From Robertkochia solimangrovi (GTDB taxonomy: Bacteria; Bacteroidota; Bacteroidia; Flavobacteriales; Flavobacteriaceae), in contig NZ_QKWN01000006.1 in assembly GCF_007279655.1 (NCBI RefSeq), positions 264,033-328,032 of the forward strand: a stretch of 64,000 bases of DNA, given 5' to 3'. A model generated the notes under the pieces. That model ran no database searches and was not told the origin of the DNA. It was given only the letters and a program-made list of their open reading frames with translations. The translations under genes were made by a program, and so were the position numbers. Numbering within the stretch: the first letter of the stretch is position 1; every line of letters starts with the position of its first letter. Shown here in pieces: positions 16,462-25,837 of the stretch.

Positions 16462-17847
16462 TTAGTAATTAAATCCTAGTAAATCCAATCCATCGGTAAC
16501 ATCGGTATTCTTCATGAACAAGTCCCATAACAAACCACTCCTGTAATTTTCAATCATAATGATCTGAGGACCCTGATCGATGGCCAAATAGGCCTGAGCC
16601 ACCCAAAAATCAAATTCCGGACTAAACGCATCATAAAATCCTGCAGGACCGAGCAATTTGGTTCGGTTCTTATAAAAATAATGCATTGCAGCCAGAGAAT
16701 GCTCAGGCGTATAAGGAATAGAACTAATGGCGGCTGTAGGTGAGATCACACCCGTATCGTTAGCAGGACTATGTGCGGAATAGCCCAGAGACCCATCATT
16801 ATTTCGAGAATAACTCGCTGTAAGTCCCCAACAATCTTCGCCATAATCGGCAAAGCCCTTAGAGTTCTCCACACAATATTGATAATTGATCAACGTATGA
16901 AATCCATTTACCTCCATATAATTTGCATAGCCGTCACTCAATCTTCGGGGATCCAGGCCAAGATAAGAATAATGTGCCCAGAATAACGGACCTCCATAGG
17001 CCTCATTGCCCTGATGTTTAACTAAAAGCGGATATCCATATTTCGAGTTTGAACTAATGATATTTCCGTTATCGGCCCACCCATTATCGTATACATCTTT
17101 TGTGATGCCATGCTCCGGCGAAGCGGCAGCCAACACATAGGCGATCAAGGTTTCATTATATCCCTTTAAAGGGAGTCCGATTGCAAAACCATTATTCGGA
17201 CTCCAATGCCAGTACAACGTATTCGTTCCATTGGTATACCAATCCCACTCCACTCCTTTCCACAAAGCTTCAGCCTGTCCGGAAAGTTCCTGCTGACTTG
17301 ACGTGCCTTCACGTAAATATTCAGCCAGTGTAATCAATCCCTGAACAAGAAAAGCAGTTTCCACTATATCTCCTCCATCATCAAGACTACTGAAAGGAAT
17401 AACAGCACCCGAACGACCGTCTATCCAATGGGGCCAGGCACCATGGAAACGATCTGCGCTTTCAAGAAAGTCAAGAATCTTTGCAAAACGTGACTCTGCG
17501 TCGCCAATACTGATGAAACCACGCTCAACCCCTGCAATTATGGCCATGATTCCAAAACCAGTCCCACCGGTTGCCACCACGTGAGCATCGGCATCGGGGT
17601 TGGATAACAGGTATCGCTCTCTTGCAGCTCCAGATTCAGATTCCGCATAATCCCAAAAATAGCGCAGGGTCTGTTCCTGAACAAGATCCATGATCTCTTC
17701 ATCGGACAGGCTTTCATCACCCCCATTATCTCCACCACAGTCCAAACCACTGGTTCCCGGCTCATTACAAGGATTAGAGTCATCTGAAGAAGAGCAAGAC
17801 CACAATATCAGTGTAAAAAATATGACAAGGAATTTATGACATTTCAT
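16462..17847 (-). CDS. GH144-type glucanase lipoprotein, copy 2 (endo-beta-1,2-glucanase candidate)
   Basis: 461 residues, lipoprotein signal LVIFFTLILWSCS, then an acidic linker (SDDSNPCNEPG) typical of surface display. The glycoamylase/GH144 domain fills the rest: LRYFWDYAESESGAARERY, VATGGTGFGIMAII, GAWPHWIDG, DDGGDIVETAFLVQGL, EWDWYTNG, KGYNETLIAYVLAA, FWAHYSYLGLDPR, GVISPTAAISSIPYTPEHS and IMIENYRSGLLWDLFM. The founding characterised GH144 enzyme is an endo-beta-1,2-glucanase; acids in DGGDxVETAF and GYNE are strongly conserved. The start overlaps the end of copy 1 by 4 nt. It differs from copy 1 mainly in the linker and insertions. Confidence 0.88.
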   Translation of the reverse strand: MKCHKFLVIFFTLILWSCSSSDDSNPCNEPGTSGLDCGGDNGGDESLSDEEIMDLVQEQTLRYFWDYAESESGAARERYLLSNPDADAHVVATGGTGFGIMAIIAGVERGFISIGDAESRFAKILDFLESADRFHGAWPHWIDGRSGAVIPFSSLDDGGDIVETAFLVQGLITLAEYLREGTSSQQELSGQAEALWKGVEWDWYTNGTNTLYWHWSPNNGFAIGLPLKGYNETLIAYVLAAASPEHGITKDVYDNGWADNGNIISSNSKYGYPLLVKHQGNEAYGGPLFWAHYSYLGLDPRRLSDGYANYMEVNGFHTLINYQYCVENSKGFADYGEDCWGLTASYSRNNDGSLGYSAHSPANDTGVISPTAAISSIPYTPEHSLAAMHYFYKNRTKLLGPAGFYDAFSPEFDFWVAQAYLAIDQGPQIIMIENYRSGLLWDLFMKNTDVTDGLDLLGFNY

Positions 17848-19211
17848 AGATGCGGACTTTTAAAACCAAGCTTTCGCAATCCATTCATGACATCTTCGTT
17901 CTTCATGAAAAGATCCCATAACATTCCGGTTCGATAATTCTCGATCATTACCGGAATCGGTCCCTGATCAATGGCCAGATATCTTGGTAAATACCATTGA
18001 TTCTGAAAACTGAAGGCATCATAAGGCCCATATTTACCGATAAGTGAATCCTGATCCCGATACATAAATCGCAAAAAGTCCATACTCTCCTTAGGAGTAT
18101 AAGGCATGGAAGACAAAGCTGCTGTCGGAGAGATCACTCCAAGATCGGCTCCCGGTCTGTGTCCTGCATAACCCTTCATCGAATAGCTGGATGTAAGTCC
18201 CCAGCATTCGGGACCATACCCCTTAAAATTTTCAGGATTATCCACACAATACCGATAATGAATCAGAGCGTGGTTTTTGTTCAATTCCCAATAATCCGCA
18301 TATTGATCGGAAAGTCCTCTCGGATCCAAGCCCAAATAGGAATAATGCGCCCAAAACAACGGACCAGTCGGGTAATCATCATGCTCGTAGAAATTGAGCA
18401 CTGTGGGCAGTCCGTAGTAGGTCGTATCTTTTGCTATTGCTCCATCTCTCGCCCATCCCCTTTCATAGACCTCTTTGGAAACTCCATGGGTGGGTGAGGA
18501 AGCAGCAAGCACGTACATGATCAGGCATTCGTTATAGCCTCCCACCGGAAAATTCATATCCCATCCATAGTTCTCAGACCAATGCCAGTACAAAACATCC
18601 TTTCCTCCCTGTGTATACCAGTCCCATTCAACCTCCTTCCACAATTTCTGAATGCGGTCGACCAGGTTTAATTCGCGTTCGCTACCATTTTTAAAATACT
18701 CTCCGACGGTTAATAATCCCTGAATCAAAAATGCGGTTTCAACCAGATCGCCTCCATCATCCTTTTTACTGAAGGGTTTCGTCTTTCCGGTTTCTCCATT
18801 CAACCAATGTGGCCATGCACCATGGAACCGGTCTGCCTTTTCAAGAAAACCGATCATTTTCTCGTAGCGCTCCAATGCCTGCTCTCTGGTGATAAAACCT
18901 CTTTCCACACCAACCAGAATCGCCATAAGTCCGAATCCTGTTCCCCCAATGGTTACTATATTCTTATCATCGGAAGGATATATGTTATCCAGATGGATCC
19001 GTTCCGGAGCCAAACCGGAATTAGGTTCGGCTCCATCCCAGAAATAATCGAAAGTTTGTCGCTGTACCAGGTCCAGCATACCCACGCTGTCGGCAACCGC
19101 TGTATCTTCAACGACCACCCCAGTTTCCGCTTCTGTCTGTTTGGGTTCTGATTTACAGGCGAACAGACCTATTACCAGGGTGATCAAAATTGATTTTAGA
19201 AAAGTTCTCAT
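17844..19211 (-). CDS. GH144-type glucanase lipoprotein, copy 1 (endo-beta-1,2-glucanase candidate)
   Basis: 455 residues, lipoprotein signal ILITLVIGLFACK. Same domain as the next gene: FDYFWDGAEPNSGLAPERIH, TIGGTGFGLMAILVGVERGF, GAWPHWLNGETG, DDGGDLVETAFLIQGL, EWDWYTQGG, VGGYNECLIMYVLAASSPTHG, FWAHYSYLGLDPRGLSD, LGVISPTAALSSMPYTP and MIENYRTGMLWDLFM. It lacks the DD-rich post-Cys tract of its paralogue, so the two may sit on different faces of the outer membrane (for example one surface, one periplasmic). Likely role: cutting beta-1,2-glucan or its oligosaccharides. Copies 1 and 2 look like an old tandem duplication. Confidence 0.88.
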   Translation of the reverse strand: MRTFLKSILITLVIGLFACKSEPKQTEAETGVVVEDTAVADSVGMLDLVQRQTFDYFWDGAEPNSGLAPERIHLDNIYPSDDKNIVTIGGTGFGLMAILVGVERGFITREQALERYEKMIGFLEKADRFHGAWPHWLNGETGKTKPFSKKDDGGDLVETAFLIQGLLTVGEYFKNGSERELNLVDRIQKLWKEVEWDWYTQGGKDVLYWHWSENYGWDMNFPVGGYNECLIMYVLAASSPTHGVSKEVYERGWARDGAIAKDTTYYGLPTVLNFYEHDDYPTGPLFWAHYSYLGLDPRGLSDQYADYWELNKNHALIHYRYCVDNPENFKGYGPECWGLTSSYSMKGYAGHRPGADLGVISPTAALSSMPYTPKESMDFLRFMYRDQDSLIGKYGPYDAFSFQNQWYLPRYLAIDQGPIPVMIENYRTGMLWDLFMKNEDVMNGLRKLGFKSPHL

Positions 19212-19226
19212 ACTCTCAAAGCTGAA

Positions 19227-20966
19227 TTATTCATCATTCATAATCGTTTGGATCTCTTCTTGTGAAAGTACCTTCTCAAAGATTCTCAGGTCATCGATAT
19301 AACTCAGATCCGATAAATGATCCCATTCTATGAAACGTGGTGCTCCGGAAGCTATGGAAAGTAAATCACATCCTGTCCAGTCTACGGCCGCATAGGATCC
19401 CTGTGCAACGACTTCCCCGTTTATATAGAGAATTGCCGTGGTTTGAGACATGGTAAAGGCGATATGTATATACTCACCGGCTGTGGCATCGACCGTTGCT
19501 GTAGCACCACCATCCACCCAGGTTTCTCCGGATCCGTTTCCTACATTGAGTTTAATGATCTGTTCCGTTTCACTTCCCTCCCTGAAAAGTCGGAATCCAC
19601 TGGTTCGTATGTTTTGTGCATCAGGATTATCAGGATCCGGTTGGCTCATCGTCAGAATTCCAGCACGGGTTGGATCAGGATCCACCTTATACCAAAGACT
19701 GGCACTGAATTCATCGGAGGTAAGATTACCGGCCGGAAAGGTGAGATAAGAATCTGTTGCACCCGCATAAGCCTGAGACCCACTGAGACCATCATCGGTA
19801 AATCCGGGTGATCCCACTTCAGTTGCAGATATTCCTGAAGCCAGATCGATATTGTCTCCATTGAAAGGCATATAGAACACCTCGCCATCATATTCAGGTT
19901 CATAATCAGTTCCTCCTCCCATAACCAACTGAATTTCGGTTTCTGAAAGTGCCTTATTAAAGAATCTCAGGTCATCCATCGGACTACTATCCGAAAAGTG
20001 ATCCCAATAACTAAACGTTTCTCCTCCCGAGCCAATGGTAATGGTTTCGCAACCGGTCCAATCGATAGGCGCCGGTAATGTTGAAGACAACATTTCCTGT
20101 CCGTTGAAATAGATCTTGCTTTCGGTCTGAGAAATGGTAAAAGCGACGTGCACCCATTCCCCATCTGCAACATTAAGTACGCCACCATCATTCCAACTTT
20201 CCCCATCACCAGTTCCAACGTTCAATTTAATTTGTTGATTAGCGCCGTCTCCTTCTCGGAATAACCGGAATCCCTGATTCCTGTCTTCAGCATCATCTCC
20301 GATCACTATGATCCCTGCCCGGGTAGGATCTCCACTCACTTTGTACCAGAAAGTACCACTGAATTCATCCGTGGTCAGAAGTCCTTCGGTTGGATAGGTC
20401 AGATAAGAATCCTGTGAACCCTTGTAAGCATTGGTACCTGCATAGGATTCATTAGCAAATCCGGGAGTCCCAACTTTATCGGCATCACGTAAGTTGACGA
20501 GATCAAAGAAATTCCCATCAAAGGCCATATAGAAGATCTCTCCGTCGAACATCGGTTCATAGGCCGGTATCTTTTCAAAGTTTACGGTTGAAGAAGAATT
20601 CTTTCCGTCGAGGTCGGTAGCAGTTACGGTCATCGTATGTTGTCCATCGGTAAGGCCCTGATAGAGGTATTCCTGAAGGAATATCCTGTAATCCTTAAAA
20701 TTATCCCAGGTTTCCAATTGGCTGCCATCCATCGTTAAAGTCACGGTACCTAATTCGATATCGTCTTCCACTCTAAAATCGATATTCAAAGTGGTTATCG
20801 CTTCAAGCACCTGAATGCTCGTACCTTCATTCGGATAATTTATGGTTATTTCAGGCGCCGTTTCATCGTCACCCGGCTCAACCCTTGTGATAGAGTCTAT
20901 ACCATTATCACAGCCCGACAAGCATAAAATAAGAAACAGGCTTACTATATATTTTAAAGTTTTCAT
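19227..20966 (-). CDS. Lipoprotein with Ig-like domain and two tandem LamG lectin-like domains (surface glycan-binding candidate)
   Basis: 579 residues, lipoprotein signal VSLFLILCLSGC. N-terminal Ig-like segment (about 30-130; APEITINYPNEGTSI, LTMDGSQLETW). Then two homologous LamG/concanavalin-like repeats, about 140-350 and 355-579. Both share YDGEVFYMPFNG/FDGEIFYMAFDG, DEFSxxxWYKV, DPTRAGI, GFRLFREG, IKLNVGxGxGExW and WTGC. The gene sits just after SusD, the usual place of SusE/F-type surface glycan-binding proteins, and encodes no catalytic motif, so binding of the PUL glycan is likely. The exact ligand is unknown. Confidence 0.82.
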   Translation of the reverse strand: MKTLKYIVSLFLILCLSGCDNGIDSITRVEPGDDETAPEITINYPNEGTSIQVLEAITTLNIDFRVEDDIELGTVTLTMDGSQLETWDNFKDYRIFLQEYLYQGLTDGQHTMTVTATDLDGKNSSSTVNFEKIPAYEPMFDGEIFYMAFDGNFFDLVNLRDADKVGTPGFANESYAGTNAYKGSQDSYLTYPTEGLLTTDEFSGTFWYKVSGDPTRAGIIVIGDDAEDRNQGFRLFREGDGANQQIKLNVGTGDGESWNDGGVLNVADGEWVHVAFTISQTESKIYFNGQEMLSSTLPAPIDWTGCETITIGSGGETFSYWDHFSDSSPMDDLRFFNKALSETEIQLVMGGGTDYEPEYDGEVFYMPFNGDNIDLASGISATEVGSPGFTDDGLSGSQAYAGATDSYLTFPAGNLTSDEFSASLWYKVDPDPTRAGILTMSQPDPDNPDAQNIRTSGFRLFREGSETEQIIKLNVGNGSGETWVDGGATATVDATAGEYIHIAFTMSQTTAILYINGEVVAQGSYAAVDWTGCDLLSIASGAPRFIEWDHLSDLSYIDDLRIFEKVLSQEEIQTIMNDE

Positions 20967-20994
20967 ATTTCTGGTTTTTCAACGTATGTATATG

Positions 20995-22533
20995 TTATTG
21001 AAGATCCTGTAATAACGGAAATCTGTCTACCTGTGACTGCGGATAAGGCAGATAGGTTTTGTCAGCCGAAAAAGTTCTACCATCATAGCTCAACTCATCG
21101 ATACGACCATTTCGGATCAAATCAAAATAGCGTTTCCCCCATTCCATGCTCAGCTCGGCATATTTCTCATCCAACACCTGGTCCAGTGTCACACCACTCA
21201 AGGCAGACATGCCAGCTCTGGCCCTTACAGCATTTACTGCAGCATCTGCAGACATTCCACTACCGGAAGCTCCCTGGGTAATGGCTTCAGCGTACATCAA
21301 AAGGATCTCAGCATAGCGAATGATATTATAATTCTTATTACTTCCATATTCGGTTCTACCCGGGATCAATTGATTAGAGGGCAGATAATGTTTCCCACTC
21401 GCAAACAATGCCCTTGAATAATCATTGATAACATCTCCATCTCGTGTGGTATTGGATACAAAGGAAGGTAACGTTGCATAGGCCGGGTCCGATTTGATCT
21501 CGTTGATTCCCCGATTTGTAAAAAGTACGGAAGTCTCAAGACGATCGGTTTCTCCCCGGTCCAGCATAAACTTAATAAACTTCATACTAGGTTCGAAGAA
21601 ACCCCATCCACTTCCGGCTCCTGCCACTGCAGGTGTCCAGTTCTGCGGACCATAGGGTTGAAATAAATGTCCTTCCCGGTCGCCGGTTCCCATTCCAAAA
21701 TCGGAATATTGCAATTCAAGGATCACTTCATTACACAGTTTTCCGGGAGTTTTAAATAACTCGTAAAAATCCGGATAGAGCTCAAATTTCCCTGAGTTTA
21801 TGATCTCAGCGCAGGAATTTGCCACCTCCTGATAATTTGCCAATTCCTGATTTGCCAACGCTTTTACGGCAAGTGCTGTATATTTCGTAACCCCTCCGGG
21901 AACATCCAATCGCTCATTTGGCCTCATATCGGGCAGTAATGAGATCGCTTCATCCATTTGATCCGAAATATGTTGCATCACCTCTTCTTTGGTCGGTAAT
22001 TCAGTTACCAGTAATAAGGCATCGGTGTCTGAGGTTTCCGGAATGAAGATATCGCCCCATACCAATGACAGCTGATATAGCATGATACCCCTTAAAACCT
22101 TGATCTCTGCAATGTATTCTTCTCCCTGCTGCACTCCATCGGCATCGGCAAATTCCTGATAACGCGCGATCTGCTCCATGGCAGTATGACAACTGATCAC
22201 ATCCGCATATACATTCTCCCAGAGAAAGTTATACATCCAATAATCCTTATTATAATTGAACAGGTCGGTTTCTGCATAATCCTGCTGATCACCCAGCCCC
22301 CCGGCATTTACATCATCGCCTCTTACAGCGATCAACATGGGTTGTTCCCATCCCCTGGACTGAAAGGCTGCATAAGCTCCGATCAGCGAGAGTTCCATAT
22401 CTTCGGTCTTACCGAAATCGGTTCCTCCGGCGAAGTTGTTGTTCAACTGTGGCTCATCCAGTTTATCGGTACAACCGGAGATCAACAATCCCAGTAAAAA
22501 AACTATTAGCTTATATTTTATATTTGGTTTCAT
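20995..22533 (-). CDS. susD: SusD/RagB-like nutrient-binding outer-membrane lipoprotein
   Basis: 512 residues, lipoprotein signal FLLGLLISGC. SusD features: the N-terminal helical TPR-like region (LSLIGAYAAFQSRGWEQP, NVYADVISCHTAMEQI), EYIAEIKVLRGIMLYQL, and the C-terminal signature YNIIRYAEILLMYAEAI followed by VNAVRARAGM and EWGKRYFDLIRNGR. It forms the lid of the SusC transporter at the cell surface. It starts 11 nt after the SusC stop. Confidence 0.95.
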   Translation of the reverse strand: MKPNIKYKLIVFLLGLLISGCTDKLDEPQLNNNFAGGTDFGKTEDMELSLIGAYAAFQSRGWEQPMLIAVRGDDVNAGGLGDQQDYAETDLFNYNKDYWMYNFLWENVYADVISCHTAMEQIARYQEFADADGVQQGEEYIAEIKVLRGIMLYQLSLVWGDIFIPETSDTDALLLVTELPTKEEVMQHISDQMDEAISLLPDMRPNERLDVPGGVTKYTALAVKALANQELANYQEVANSCAEIINSGKFELYPDFYELFKTPGKLCNEVILELQYSDFGMGTGDREGHLFQPYGPQNWTPAVAGAGSGWGFFEPSMKFIKFMLDRGETDRLETSVLFTNRGINEIKSDPAYATLPSFVSNTTRDGDVINDYSRALFASGKHYLPSNQLIPGRTEYGSNKNYNIIRYAEILLMYAEAITQGASGSGMSADAAVNAVRARAGMSALSGVTLDQVLDEKYAELSMEWGKRYFDLIRNGRIDELSYDGRTFSADKTYLPYPQSQVDRFPLLQDLQ

Positions 22534-22544
22534 CGTAACGCTTT

Positions 22545-25500
22545 TTAAATTTTAAAATTGACACCAATGGTATACACGGCCGGAATAGGATAGGTTTGAT
22601 TATCCACTCCATCCGGGACTTCCGGATTGAATCCGTTATAGTCGAAAACGGTCAGTGGTTTTTCCGCTGTCAGATAGATCCTTGTCTGCGGAAATCCCTT
22701 GTTTTCCCTTCCTCTATTGATGGTATACCCTACCGTAATGTTTTGAATACGGAAGAATCCTCCTTCCTCAACAAAGTAATCGTTCAGACGCTGATTCCAC
22801 CCCTTTCTGATACCGGCTGCTGAAGGGTAACTGTTCGTAGTTCCCTCACCATGCCAGCGATTGATAGCGAAATCACGGTCGACGTTGGTATCGTTAGTAA
22901 AGATTACTTCTCCCCGTTTACGGTTCAGAATATGATTTCCACCCTGTCCTAAGGCATTCAATGAAAAGTCCAGATTCTTATAGGTAAATCCTAAATTGAA
23001 GCCGTAATAATAAGTTGGCAGATAAGACCCTAGTACAGTTCGGTCATCATCGGTAATATCACCGTCGCCATTGAGATCTTTATATTTAAAATCTCCCGGT
23101 GCCAGGTTATTGGCTACCGCTACGGGATCAGCATCAACTTCTGCCTGAGTTTGATATACTCCTTCGATCTCACGGCCAAAAAATGCAAAAATGGGTTCTC
23201 CTACCATGGATCGCTGACGAAATTCAGCGGATCCAGCATCTATATATTCGGCATCCCCCAGATCGAGCACTTCATTCTTAAGCGTTGAAAAATTAACTCC
23301 AAAATAATAACTGAATTCCGGTGATACGACTTTATTGTAATCGAGCGTTACCTCGAATCCTGAATTTCGAATCTTTCCGACATTCTGACGGGTAGTTCCA
23401 GGTATCAGTGCTCGTTCCACCGGAATAACCGCATCTTTGGTATCTCTTCGGAAATAATCGAATTCCAGTGAAAGGTCGTTACCGAAGAATCGGGCAGATA
23501 GTCCGGCATTGATCTCTTCGGTAACCTCCCATTTCAGTGCCGTAAAATCACTACTGGTATTTAAACCGCTGTAGCGAACATCGCCAAGTGCTGTATAGAC
23601 CACCTCTGATGTAATAGAACCTTCACTGGAAGGAACCTTGTCATTACCAAGTTTACCCCAGCTACCTCTGATCTTCAGGTAGTCGAATATTCCGTTCTCA
23701 TCCATAAAATCTTCTTCGGTTACCACCCATCCGGCACCTACGGTTGGAAAATATCCCCATTTCTCCTGGTACTTGTTCGTACCGTCAGCTCTGAAGGTTC
23801 CATACAGCAGATATCGATTATCGTAATTATAGGAGATCCTGGTAAAATATGAGAAACCAAATTCTCTGGAGGCATCGTCATAGGTTTCTAAGGGATCGAT
23901 CACCTCAGCCTGATCTAGATAATAGGATTCTTTTCCTGTTTCGGGAAACCCATTCCCCAATGCACGTAACATCTCAAAGGATTCATCTCTGTAAGAAGTA
24001 CCGATCATAGCTGTTAGATTATGATTTCCGAATGAATCGGTATAGGTAAGGGTATTATCCCAGATCTGATTGGAAATCGCTTCCTTTCGGTTCAATATGG
24101 AATTCGGATTTCTTTGAAAATTCTCACTTATATAATAAGAGAAGCGTAATTCTCTTCTATCTTCTGAGGTAAAGTTGTGATTATAGGCCGTACGGAAGGT
24201 CAGTTTACTGGGTACCAGCTGAAATTCTGCATAAAAATTTACCAAAACTTCTCTTATCCTGGAACGTAATTCACTAAAATCCATGGTCGGAAAAGGATTT
24301 TGTCCGCCCCGGTATCCCAGATCCTGTGCATTTGCATACGGTATCGGAATCGCATCGGTATTCTGAGGGTCGAGTACCGGCATGGTTGGCACCGCATAAT
24401 AAGCAAGGCGCCAGGCTGATTCTTCAGGGTCATATCGTGTCGCGTTACTGAAAATAACATTACCACCGATCTTCATCCAGTCGTTCGCTTTAAAATCGAT
24501 CTTCGATCGAAGGTTAAAACGTTCATATTCATTTTTCATCTTCAGAATCCCCTCTTGTCCAAAATAACTGGCTCCGAGGGCATAGGTGGCTTGCTCACTA
24601 CCTCCGGTAACGCCTAGGTTATGATTCTGAACGAAGCCGTGTCTTATGATTTCCTTATACCAATCGGTATTTGGTGCAGGCACATTCGGATTAACCCGGC
24701 TTCTGCCATAGCGTTGCATGGCATTCAGGATAAATTGTTCGTCAGGTTCAGAACCCGATTCCCGGGCTATGGTGGCGAATTGTTCGGAATTTGCCACTTT
24801 CAGTACATTCTGAGCGACCTGGATCCCGGAATAACCATCATAAGTAATCTCTGGTTTTTGATTATAGGTACCCGATTTAGTTTCTATCAGGACCACTCCA
24901 TTAGCTGCTCTTACCCCATAGATAGCCGCAGCCGATGCATCCTTTAAGACCGACATGGACGCTATATCTGAAGGGTTGAGAAAATCGATGTCGTTAAAAA
25001 ATGCTCCGTCGACTACATATAACGGTCCGGAAGCATCGGTATCATAAGATCCGATACCCCGGATTCTTACCGTAGGAGATTTCCCGGGAGAACCGGCATT
25101 AACGACCTGTAATCCTGCAACCTTACCTTGTAAAGCCTGCATGGCCTGGCCGGTCGGCACTTTCTGAATCTCTTCTGATTTTACAGTGGAAATAGCGGAT
25201 GTCAGGTCTTTTACAGTAGTGGTACCATAACCGATTACTACTACTTCATCCAATTGATTTTCGGCGACTGACAATGAAATATCCAAAGGATTTTCATCTT
25301 TGATAACGACCTCCTGAGATGTTAATCCCACATAAGAAATCACCAACGTTTCACCGATCTCTGCATCCAGGGAAAAATTCCCATCGAAGTCGGTCTGAGT
25401 ACCCCTTGAAGTACCCTTGACCAGCACGGATGCACCCGGCAATGGCATGTCAAACTCATCTTTGACGGTTCCGGTAATCGTAACCTGTTGGGCATGGACA

Positions 25501-25550
25501 TAGGTACCCACCCAACCAAACAAAGCTAAAACTAGTAGTTTAATCTTCAT
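22545..25550 (-). CDS. susC: SusC/RagA family TonB-linked outer-membrane transporter
   Basis: 1001 residues with a Sec signal ending AQQ. Order: CarboxypepD_reg-like domain (about 22-105; GTVKDEFDMPLPGASVLVKGTSRGT), TonB-box region ENQLDEVVVIGYGT, plug domain with PTVRIRGIGSYDTDASGPLYVVDG and SVLKDASAAAIYGVRAANGVVLIET, and then the large barrel ending PIPAVYTIGVNFKI. No N-terminal STN domain is present, so sigma/anti-sigma signalling through this protein is not expected. First gene of the ten-gene PUL operon. The 287-bp upstream gap shared with rmuC must hold its promoter; no clear TAnnTTTG was found there. Confidence 0.97.
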   Translation of the reverse strand: MKIKLLVLALFGWVGTYVHAQQVTITGTVKDEFDMPLPGASVLVKGTSRGTQTDFDGNFSLDAEIGETLVISYVGLTSQEVVIKDENPLDISLSVAENQLDEVVVIGYGTTTVKDLTSAISTVKSEEIQKVPTGQAMQALQGKVAGLQVVNAGSPGKSPTVRIRGIGSYDTDASGPLYVVDGAFFNDIDFLNPSDIASMSVLKDASAAAIYGVRAANGVVLIETKSGTYNQKPEITYDGYSGIQVAQNVLKVANSEQFATIARESGSEPDEQFILNAMQRYGRSRVNPNVPAPNTDWYKEIIRHGFVQNHNLGVTGGSEQATYALGASYFGQEGILKMKNEYERFNLRSKIDFKANDWMKIGGNVIFSNATRYDPEESAWRLAYYAVPTMPVLDPQNTDAIPIPYANAQDLGYRGGQNPFPTMDFSELRSRIREVLVNFYAEFQLVPSKLTFRTAYNHNFTSEDRRELRFSYYISENFQRNPNSILNRKEAISNQIWDNTLTYTDSFGNHNLTAMIGTSYRDESFEMLRALGNGFPETGKESYYLDQAEVIDPLETYDDASREFGFSYFTRISYNYDNRYLLYGTFRADGTNKYQEKWGYFPTVGAGWVVTEEDFMDENGIFDYLKIRGSWGKLGNDKVPSSEGSITSEVVYTALGDVRYSGLNTSSDFTALKWEVTEEINAGLSARFFGNDLSLEFDYFRRDTKDAVIPVERALIPGTTRQNVGKIRNSGFEVTLDYNKVVSPEFSYYFGVNFSTLKNEVLDLGDAEYIDAGSAEFRQRSMVGEPIFAFFGREIEGVYQTQAEVDADPVAVANNLAPGDFKYKDLNGDGDITDDDRTVLGSYLPTYYYGFNLGFTYKNLDFSLNALGQGGNHILNRKRGEVIFTNDTNVDRDFAINRWHGEGTTNSYPSAAGIRKGWNQRLNDYFVEEGGFFRIQNITVGYTINRGRENKGFPQTRIYLTAEKPLTVFDYNGFNPEVPDGVDNQTYPIPAVYTIGVNFKI

Positions 25551-25837
25551 TTTTGTTCTATTTAAGTTAGCTTAATTAAAATATTACCAGCAGTAGACGG
25601 ACTGATATTAATCCTGAGCAGGAAAAACACACAGAAATAGTGTTAGGGTTACGAAAATATACAACAAAAAGTTTAATTTATTGGAAATCTGTAATTTAAT
25701 GTTAATTAAATTAATAATTTTTTAATAATCCATTAAGAAATGATGTGTAGAGAGACTCTTATTCGCCCGTGTGAATTCATACAAAGTAGTATATTTACAA
25801 TCGCTGTTTAAGGACAAATCATAAACCTGTTTTTTAC

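Noticed and set aside
25551-25837. SusC promoter (TATATTTT on the minus strand near 25650)
   Set aside because: Only seven of eight -7 bases match and no -33 box is at a suitable distance, so it is not listed as a feature.
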